Source: Brumimicrobium aurantiacum (lineage in GTDB: Bacteria > Bacteroidota > Bacteroidia > Flavobacteriales_D > Crocinitomicaceae). From it: a stretch of DNA of 64,000 nucleotides. The stretch lies in the NCBI RefSeq assembly GCF_003402975.1, contig NZ_QURB01000004.1, positions 212,955-276,954 on the forward strand. The letters run 5' to 3'. Under the pieces are notes generated by a model that searched no databases, was not told the origin of the DNA, and worked only from the letters and a program-made list of their open reading frames with translations. Position numbers and translations under genes: made by a program. Positions 58,207 to 64,000 of the stretch are shown one piece after another. The stretch's first letter is position 1; the number at the start of each line of letters is the position of its first letter.

Positions 58207-58238
58207 CGAAAATAATCTTATTATATTAGACCCTTCAA
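58207..58238 (-). promoter_or_regulatory. Likely lysC promoter
   Basis: TTG, 21 nt, then TATTTTCG on the minus strand, one mismatch from TAnnTTTG, 19 nt upstream of the start codon. Confidence 0.5.
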
Positions 58239-58279
58239 TCTTCTAGAACAAAAATAAAATTAGAAGAACTAAAACCAAA

Positions 58280-58651
58280 ATGGAAGACTTAGAGCAGCCC
58301 CAAAGTACAGAACTAATTTCATCATTCAATGAGAGTGATTTCGCGAAAGAAGTTTTTTCCCAATTAACAAAAGAATTCGGTAAAGTTGGAATCCTAATAG
58401 AATTTAACGAGGATGATTTAGCAACATTTGAAGCATTCAAAGAAAGGCTATCAGAGGAGCTTGATTTGATTATGCGTAGCTCTTCTAACAGGGTTGACCA
58501 ACTTTTCTATTTGGCTGACATTCCAGAAAGCAAAGTCAAAACGGCAATTCAAGACGCGGAAAATCCCGTTGATGAATTAGCAAAAATGCTATTGGTAAGA
58601 GCTGCTGAAAAAGTGAATTTTAAAAGAAAATACAAACTGGGATTATTGTGA
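58280..58651 (+). CDS. Small acidic protein, unknown
   Basis: 123 residues, soluble, mostly helical by appearance, with an acidic N-terminal half (MEDLEQPQSTELISSFNESD) and a basic tail (AAEKVNFKRKYKLG). ATG start with an AAAACCAAA leader. I do not recognise a family. Codon use and position between lysC and odhA, same strand as odhA, support a real gene. It could be a conserved lineage-specific protein. Confidence 0.65.
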   Translation: MEDLEQPQSTELISSFNESDFAKEVFSQLTKEFGKVGILIEFNEDDLATFEAFKERLSEELDLIMRSSSNRVDQLFYLADIPESKVKTAIQDAENPVDELAKMLLVRAAEKVNFKRKYKLGLL

Positions 58652-58681
58652 ATTTAAACACTCAAAACAAATTCGTATTAT

Positions 58682-58715
58682 TTGATGTAATAACTGTAAT
58701 AAAATTTTAAATTTG
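58682..58715 (+). promoter_or_regulatory. Bacteroidota-type promoter of odhA-odhB
   Basis: TTG, 23 nt, then TAAATTTG. It ends 27 nt before the chosen odhA ATG and overlaps a TTG that would otherwise extend the frame, ruling that upstream start out. Confidence 0.7.
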
Positions 58716-58742
58716 CTATTCCAGATAATGTTTAAAAATAAC

Positions 58743-61466
58743 ATGGACAAAGTATCATATATAGGCAACGCCGACGTTAATGCAATTGACGAACTGTACA
58801 ACACGTACCGAAAAGACCCTAATAGTGTAGACGAAGGGTGGAGAAAATTTTTTGAAGGATTTGAATTTGGTCAAACCAACTATGAAGAAGGTGGTGAAGT
58901 ACCAGAAAATTTCCAGAAAGAATTTAAAGTAATAAACTTAATAGAAGCCTACCGTACGCGTGGTCATCTTTTTACACAAACGAATCCAGTTCGTGAAAGA
59001 AGACAATACGCACCGGATCTTTCTATCGAAAACTTCGATTTATCTGAAGGTGATTTGGACACTGTTTTTCAAGCCGGTTCAAGAATTGGATTAGGTCCAG
59101 CAACACTGAAAGATATTGTGGCACATATGAAAAGTGCTTACTGCGAAAGTATCGGTTTAGAATTCCACTACATCAGAAATCCAAAGCGTAAGCAATGGTT
59201 TATGGATGAATTAGAGTTGGATAATCGACCAAAATTCACAGGGGATGACAAAAAGAAAATTTTCAGAAAACTAAGTGAAGCAACTTTATTTGAACAATTC
59301 TTACAAAAGAAATATGTTGGTCAAAAGCGTTTCTCAGTAGAAGGAAGTGAATCTTTAATTTCTGGTTTAGAGTTAATGATTCGAAGAGGTGCTGACCTAA
59401 ACGTTAAAGAATTTGTTGTTGGAATGGCACACCGAGGTCGATTGAATACTTTGGTGAATATTTTTGACAAAGATTTAACTGAGTTGTTTGGAGAGATCGA
59501 AGGAAAAGAATTCGATGATGCTGACACTTTTGACGGTGATGTAAAATACCATTTAGGATTAACGCGTAACGTTAAAGTTAAGGATAAGGAAATGCAACTT
59601 ACACTTGCTCCAAACCCTTCTCACCTTGAGGCCGTAGGTCCGGTTGTAGAAGGAATTACAAGAGCTAAAGTGGATGATTATTTAGAATCAGAAAACGAAG
59701 TTGTTCCAATTATCATTCATGGTGATGCTGCCATTGCTGCACAAGGTGTGGTGTATGAAGTAATTCAAATGTCTGAATTGGATGGTTACCAAACTGGAGG
59801 TACAATTCATATTGTTGTAAACAACCAAGTTGGATTTACCACAAATTATAAAGATGGTCGATCAAGTACATACTGTACGGATATTGCTAAAACTACTTTA
59901 AGTCCAGTTTTCCACGTAAATGGAGACGATGTTGAAGCAGTTGCACAAACATTTTTAATTGCTTTAGAATACAGACAGAAATTCAATAAGGATATCTTTA
60001 TTGATTTACTATCCTATAGAAAATATGGTCATAACGAAGGTGATGAACCGAAATTTACGCAACCAAAACTTTACAATAAGATTTCTAAACACCCTAACCC
60101 AAGAGAGATTTACAAATCTCAATTGATCGAAGAAGGTGTTATTGATGAAGCTTACGATAAAAAGATTAAAGAGGAATTAACAGGAAAGCTCGACTCAAAA
60201 TACGAAGCTTCTAAAAAAGAAGATAAGGTAAGTGTTACCAACTTCTTAGACGACAGCTCTACTGATTTTGAATCAGCAACAGAAGAAGATTTCCAAAAAG
60301 TAATTGACACAAAATTCCCTAAAGAAAAGTTAGTTGAACTTGGTAAAAAGTTAGCTACACTTCCTGAAGGTAAACAAGTATTTAGAAAAGTACTTAAGTT
60401 GTTTAAAGATCGTCTGAAGATGATTGAAAACGACAAATTGGATTGGGGAATGGCAGAAATGCTAGCCTATGCAACATTATTAGTTGAAGGACACCCTGTT
60501 CGAGTTTCTGGTCAAGATGTTGAACGTGGAACATTCTCTCACCGTCATGCTGTTGTAAAAACAGAGGATGAAGAAGAGGAAATTATTACGCTTAATCTAC
60601 TTGAAAAAGACCAAGCAGAAATGTCGATTTACAACTCACTACTTTCTGAGTATGGAGTTTTAGGTTACGAATACGGATATTCAATTGCACAACCAAACGG
60701 TTTAACAATTTGGGAAGCCCAATTTGGCGACTTTATGAATGGTGCACAAATTATGATTGACCAATTCATTAGTGCTGGTGAAGACAAATGGAATGTTCAG
60801 TCAGGTTTGGTTATGCTACTTCCTCATGGATATGAAGGTCAAGGAGCAGAGCATTCTTCAGGAAGAATGGAACGATATTTACAAAGTTGTGGGGATTTAA
60901 ACATGCAAGTGATTAATCCAACGACTCCAGCAAATAACTTCCATGCATTGCGTAGACAATTAAAAAGAAACTTTAGAAAACCATTAATAGTATTTTCTCC
61001 AAAAATGTTGTTACGTTACTCAAAAGCAGTTTCAACAATTGATGATTTAGCAACAGGTAGTTTCCAAGAAGTAATTGATGATCCACGTAACATTCATGAT
61101 ACAGCTACAAACGTAGTTTTATGTTCAGGAAAAGCTTATTACGACTTCCTTGCTGAGGCAGAAAAAAGAGAAATTACGGATATGGCTTTTGTTAGAGTTG
61201 AACAACTTTATCCTTTACCTCAGAAACAAATAGATGATATTTTAGCAAAATATAAGAAAACAGAAAATATCATTTGGGGACAAGAAGAGCCAGAAAACAT
61301 GGGTGCATGGACCTTTATGGCAATGAATTTAAGACACATTGATTTGAAATGTGTTTCACGTAGAGCTTCTGCTGCACCAGCTGCTGGAGCAAAAGAAATT
61401 CATCTAAGAAGGTTAAAAGAATTACACGATAACTTATTTCAATATGCGGCTGTAGCTGCAAAATAA
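58743..61466 (+). CDS. odhA: 2-oxoglutarate dehydrogenase E1 component
   Basis: Thiamine-diphosphate enzyme that decarboxylates 2-oxoglutarate and passes the succinyl group to E2 in the TCA cycle. 907 residues from the ATG at 58743 (MDKVSYIGNADVNAIDELY). Conserved stretches: VGMAHRGRLNTLVNI, IIHGDAAIAAQGVVYE, VNNQVGFTTN, GQDVERGTFSHRHAV, EAQFGDFMNGAQ and LPHGYEGQGAEHSSGR. A second ATG at 58728 would add five residues. 14 nt upstream of odhB. Confidence 0.97.
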   Translation: MDKVSYIGNADVNAIDELYNTYRKDPNSVDEGWRKFFEGFEFGQTNYEEGGEVPENFQKEFKVINLIEAYRTRGHLFTQTNPVRERRQYAPDLSIENFDLSEGDLDTVFQAGSRIGLGPATLKDIVAHMKSAYCESIGLEFHYIRNPKRKQWFMDELELDNRPKFTGDDKKKIFRKLSEATLFEQFLQKKYVGQKRFSVEGSESLISGLELMIRRGADLNVKEFVVGMAHRGRLNTLVNIFDKDLTELFGEIEGKEFDDADTFDGDVKYHLGLTRNVKVKDKEMQLTLAPNPSHLEAVGPVVEGITRAKVDDYLESENEVVPIIIHGDAAIAAQGVVYEVIQMSELDGYQTGGTIHIVVNNQVGFTTNYKDGRSSTYCTDIAKTTLSPVFHVNGDDVEAVAQTFLIALEYRQKFNKDIFIDLLSYRKYGHNEGDEPKFTQPKLYNKISKHPNPREIYKSQLIEEGVIDEAYDKKIKEELTGKLDSKYEASKKEDKVSVTNFLDDSSTDFESATEEDFQKVIDTKFPKEKLVELGKKLATLPEGKQVFRKVLKLFKDRLKMIENDKLDWGMAEMLAYATLLVEGHPVRVSGQDVERGTFSHRHAVVKTEDEEEEIITLNLLEKDQAEMSIYNSLLSEYGVLGYEYGYSIAQPNGLTIWEAQFGDFMNGAQIMIDQFISAGEDKWNVQSGLVMLLPHGYEGQGAEHSSGRMERYLQSCGDLNMQVINPTTPANNFHALRRQLKRNFRKPLIVFSPKMLLRYSKAVSTIDDLATGSFQEVIDDPRNIHDTATNVVLCSGKAYYDFLAEAEKREITDMAFVRVEQLYPLPQKQIDDILAKYKKTENIIWGQEEPENMGAWTFMAMNLRHIDLKCVSRRASAAPAAGAKEIHLRRLKELHDNLFQYAAVAAK

Positions 61467-61480
61467 AATTTTAAGAACAG

Positions 61481-62740
61481 ATGTCAGTTTTAGAAATGAA
61501 AGTACCAAGTCCAGGAGAGTCTATTTCCGAAGTAGAAATCGCTGAATGGCTTGTCTCTGATGGAGACTATGTAGAAAAAGATCAAACAATTGCAGAAGTA
61601 GATTCTGACAAAGCAACTTTAGAACTTCCTGCAGAAGCAGCGGGTAAAATCACGCTTAAAGCTGAAGAAGGAGACACTGTTGAAGTTGGTCAAGTGGTTT
61701 GTTTAATCGACACTTCAGCTGAAGCACCAGAGAAAAAAGAAGAACCAAAAGAGGAGAAAAAGGAAGCTCCTGCTAAAGAAGTTAAGGAAGAGAAAAAAGA
61801 AAAAAAGAAAGAGGAGGCAAAACCAGCTGCTAAAGATTCTTACGCTTCAGGAACAGCTTCTCCTGCTGCTTCTAAAATAATGAAAGAAAATAACGTTTCA
61901 TCTAACCAAGTATCTGGTACAGGTAAAGATGGACGTATCACAAAGCAAGATGTTGTTAGTGCAATGGCTGCAGGATTTGATACAGAATCTACTTCAGGAT
62001 GGGGTGGAACACGCGAAAAGAATCCTAAGAAAATGTCAATGCTACGTCGTAAAGTTGCTGAACGTTTGGTTGCTGTAAAAAGCGAAACTGCAATGTTGAC
62101 TACTTTTAACGAAGTAGACATGAAGCCAATTATGGACTTAAGAAAGCAATACAAGAAATCGTTCTCTGAGCACCATGAAGTGAATTTAGGATTTATGTCT
62201 TTCTTCACAAAAGCGGTTACAGAAGCGTTAAATTTATACCCAGCTGTTAATGCACAAATCGACGGTAAGAACATGATTATGCATGATTATGCAGATATCG
62301 GAATTGCTGTTTCTTCTCCAAAAGGATTAATGGTACCAGTTGTGCGTAATGCAGAGCAAATGTCATTAGCTGAAATCGAAAAGGAAATCAAAAGATTAGC
62401 AATTAAGGCACGTGATGGAAAAATTACACCAGACGAAATGACTGGAGGTACATTTACGATTACTAATGGAGGTGTTTTTGGTTCGATGATGTCTACGCCA
62501 ATCATCAACCCACCACAATCAGCTATTCTTGGAATGCACAACATCGTTGAACGTCCAATGGCCATTGATGGTAAAGTTGAAATTCGTCCGATGATGTATT
62601 TAGCACTTTCGTATGACCACCGTATTATTGATGGTAAAGAATCAGTTAGTTTCTTAGTGAAAGTGAAAGAAATGTTGGAAAATCCAGAAAGAATGATTTT
62701 TGGAGGAAAAGATCCTTATCAAGTATTGTTAGGACTGTAA
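61481..62740 (+). CDS. odhB: Dihydrolipoyllysine succinyltransferase (2-oxoglutarate dehydrogenase E2)
   Basis: Core enzyme of the complex, 419 residues. Lipoyl domain with the lipoylated Lys44 in [12 protein letters not shown]; a Lys/Glu/Pro/Ala linker; an E3-binding domain ([20 protein letters not shown]); and an acyltransferase domain ending in the catalytic His380 and Asp384 of YDHRIIDG. Operon with odhA; its E3 is probably lpdA at 14118-15521. Confidence 0.97.
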   Translation: MSVLEMKVPSPGESISEVEIAEWLVSDGDYVEKDQTIAEVDSDKATLELPAEAAGKITLKAEEGDTVEVGQVVCLIDTSAEAPEKKEEPKEEKKEAPAKEVKEEKKEKKKEEAKPAAKDSYASGTASPAASKIMKENNVSSNQVSGTGKDGRITKQDVVSAMAAGFDTESTSGWGGTREKNPKKMSMLRRKVAERLVAVKSETAMLTTFNEVDMKPIMDLRKQYKKSFSEHHEVNLGFMSFFTKAVTEALNLYPAVNAQIDGKNMIMHDYADIGIAVSSPKGLMVPVVRNAEQMSLAEIEKEIKRLAIKARDGKITPDEMTGGTFTITNGGVFGSMMSTPIINPPQSAILGMHNIVERPMAIDGKVEIRPMMYLALSYDHRIIDGKESVSFLVKVKEMLENPERMIFGGKDPYQVLLGL

Positions 62741-62763
62741 TTTCCAAAACCATAAAATTATAT

Positions 62764-62795
62764 AAAAGGAATATCGAAAGATGTTCCTTTTTTTT
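62764..62795 (+). terminator. Intrinsic terminator after odhB
   Basis: AAAGGAA and TTCCTTT plus inner ATC/GAT pair around a GAAA tetraloop with one internal mismatch, followed by a run of eight T in total. About 25 nt after the odhB stop. Confidence 0.88.
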
Positions 62796-62869
62796 GTTTA
62801 TTTAAATTTAGAAAAAAAAAAAAAACAGTTCTGAGTTTTAGAATTCAATTTTGGAATCCAGTAATCGAT

Positions 62870-63691
62870 TTAATCTACTCCCTCTAACCATTCATTCATA
62901 TACTCTATAAACTTCTTTTGATCGTCTTCAGGGTAATCATTAAAAAAGGATGTGTAATAGTTCCAATTTAATTTATGTGTTTGCATATTTTCAACCAGAA
63001 GTTTTCGAGAGTGCAAAATACCAACTAATATTTTCTCTTTAAATAATAACACTATTCTGAATCCTGGAGAGGGATCATCAACAACATTCTCATAGTTATA
63101 ATAAGTATTTAAACCTTTAAAATCTACCGCATCATCCATCAATTGAAATGTATGGATAAAAGGCTTCCAGTCATTATAATTTCTACTTTTTGAATCTAAG
63201 TATTCGGTCAAAACAGTTTCTATGACAGATTCAGGTTTAATGTTGGATTCATAGGTGTATCCATAAAGCATAGCATACACATCTTCTTTTCCTCTCCCAG
63301 TACTAACATAATGACCTTTCAGAATTTTACCAATTGTATCATTACTAGAAAGAATTGGTCGATTTGTAGTTAATGAATCTAAATCATATTCATCTTCATT
63401 TAAATCAAAATAAACTACGAGCTCATGCCAACCGTTATTCGACTTCGAAGATACATCTACTAGGACATTATCATATAATTCAAATAACACATCTCCATTT
63501 GGCTTATCTCGAATATTTGCTGGACCATCAATTCTTTCTCCCATCATTAATTCATCTTCATTTTGTGAAGCTTCTTCTAGTACATCAGATTCGCTAACAT
63601 TTATATCAGTCAAGACATGATAATTTTCATTTTGATTAGAATTACAAGAAAGAATGATAGAAAGTAACGGAAGTGTTGTTAGGAGTTTCAT
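62870..63691 (-). CDS. Lipoprotein with SH3-like domain, unknown
   Basis: 273 residues from the ATG at 63691. The signal peptide ends in a lipobox (LSIILSC, Cys16), so it is predicted to be lipid-anchored in the inner or outer membrane facing the periplasm. After an acidic linker, GPANIRDKPNGDVLFELYDN reads as a bacterial SH3-type domain, often found in peptidoglycan-binding proteins. The remaining 180 residues match nothing I know. A frame extension to 63760 is rejected because it places the signal peptide internally. A 15-nt T run downstream on the minus strand at about 62811-62825 may help end transcription. Confidence 0.78.
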   Translation of the reverse strand: MKLLTTLPLLSIILSCNSNQNENYHVLTDINVSESDVLEEASQNEDELMMGERIDGPANIRDKPNGDVLFELYDNVLVDVSSKSNNGWHELVVYFDLNEDEYDLDSLTTNRPILSSNDTIGKILKGHYVSTGRGKEDVYAMLYGYTYESNIKPESVIETVLTEYLDSKSRNYNDWKPFIHTFQLMDDAVDFKGLNTYYNYENVVDDPSPGFRIVLLFKEKILVGILHSRKLLVENMQTHKLNWNYYTSFFNDYPEDDQKKFIEYMNEWLEGVD

Positions 63692-63895
63692 TGATTTATG
63701 AATTAAAATATAATATAAAGTTAAAACTTTTGGCTTTATAAAAACATTAGTGGAATTCAATATTCTCGAATATATAGTTTAGTGATAAACTGGATTTAAA
63801 ATCATAATATACTACAAACAGATTGAATCGAATAAATAACCTACCCATCGATTGACGGACAGTATCATCAACGCAAATAAAAAAAGTATATAAAA

Positions 63896-63931
63896 CAAAA
63901 AACCTCACACAAATGAATGTATGAGGTTTTT
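63896..63931 (-). terminator. Terminator of the rRNA operon
   Basis: AAAAACCTCA pairs with TGAGGTTTTT over 10 bp, with an inner ACA/TGT after one mismatch, and is followed on the minus strand by further T. It begins a few bases after the 5S rRNA 3' end. Confidence 0.88.
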
Positions 63932-63936
63932 AAAAA

Positions 63937-64000
63937 GTGGCGTCGACTTACTCTCCCACCCTTAAAAGGGCAGTACCATCAGCGCAAGCAGTCTTAACTT
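63937..64000 (-). rRNA. 5S rRNA, 3' part, cut by the right edge
   Basis: Read on the minus strand, AAGTTAAGACTGCTTGCGCT, then GATGGTACTGCCC, GGGTGGGAGAGTAAGTCGACG and CCAC match the 3' half of bacterial 5S rRNA. About 64 nt of about 110 are inside the window. An rRNA operon therefore enters from the right on the minus strand. The exact 3' end could differ by a few bases. Confidence 0.92.

Noticed and set aside
57973..58215. Plus-strand frame opposite lysC
   Set aside because: Antisense shadow of a conserved gene with no family match; the same applies to the many short frames opposite rpoB, rpoC, tuf and the adhesin.
58713..58742. odhA start at TTG 58713
   Set aside because: This codon is part of the TAAATTTG promoter box, so it would not be in the message.
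63692..63760. Longer start for the lipoprotein gene
   Set aside because: It would bury the signal peptide and lipobox 23 residues inside the protein.

Overview
The window is a low-GC bacterial chromosome segment from the phylum Bacteroidota, most likely order Flavobacteriales. A Crocinitomicaceae or Cryomorphaceae type relative is my inference from gene content, not something the sequence proves. Support comes from type IX secretion (T9SS) C-terminal sorting domains of both the A and B kinds, SprB-type repeats, DUF2851, DUF2480 and DUF3467 genes, an ObgE without a C-terminal extension, a short-LID adenylate kinase, start codons without Shine-Dalgarno sequences, and repeated promoters of the Bacteroidota form TTG-N18-23-TAnnTTTG.

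Layout from left to right. (1) 1-1123: the start of the division/cell-wall cluster (mraZ, partial rsmH), with candidate MraZ operators upstream. (2) 1665-13963: a minus-strand surface block with an FG-GAP-like T9SS type A protein, a 2135-residue SprB-repeat adhesin with a type B sorting domain, and an 1147-residue outer-membrane barrel-like protein. (3) 14118-15871: lpdA (E3) and a DUF3467 gene. (4) 15947-28948: the transcription/translation superoperon, which reads on the minus strand as tRNA-Thr, Tyr, Gly, Thr, tuf, tRNA-Trp, secE, nusG, rplK, rplA, rplJ, rplL, rpoB, rpoC. (5) 29285-37241: xerC, rpsU, an acyl-CoA dehydrogenase, an AGCS symporter with an unusual extracytoplasmic insert next to a helix-hairpin-helix protein, and a coupled DUF2851/PspC/RmlD trio. 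(6) 37338-48973: a giant sensor-phosphatase, purK, the plus-strand operon hpt-adk-obg-PAP2, a PlsC-like acyltransferase, a GAF/histidine-kinase-like protein with a decayed ATP-binding domain, and a four-helix membrane protein. (7) 49094-58651: an M28 peptidase, menA-menC (menaquinone), a GxxExxY gene bracketed by inverted repeats, DUF2480, uvrC, a 2-hydroxyacid dehydrogenase, lysC and an unknown gene. (8) 58743-62740: odhA-odhB, the E1 and E2 of 2-oxoglutarate dehydrogenase, whose E3 partner lpdA lies in block 3. (9) The right edge holds an SH3-like lipoprotein and the 3' end of a 5S rRNA with its terminator, so an rRNA operon enters from the right on the minus strand.

Most of the window is core genome. 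The most unusual items are the AGCS symporter carrying an SprB-like and a lipoyl/biotinyl-like domain outside the membrane, the degenerate histidine kinase, the inverted-repeat-flanked GxxExxY cassette, a single perfect GTAG-type hairpin at the menC stop codon, and non-ATG starts in essential genes (TTG for rpoB and secE, GTG for nusG). A uvrC start codon placed almost exactly at the predicted transcription start may give a leaderless message. I found no CRISPR array, prophage, insertion sequence or replication origin.
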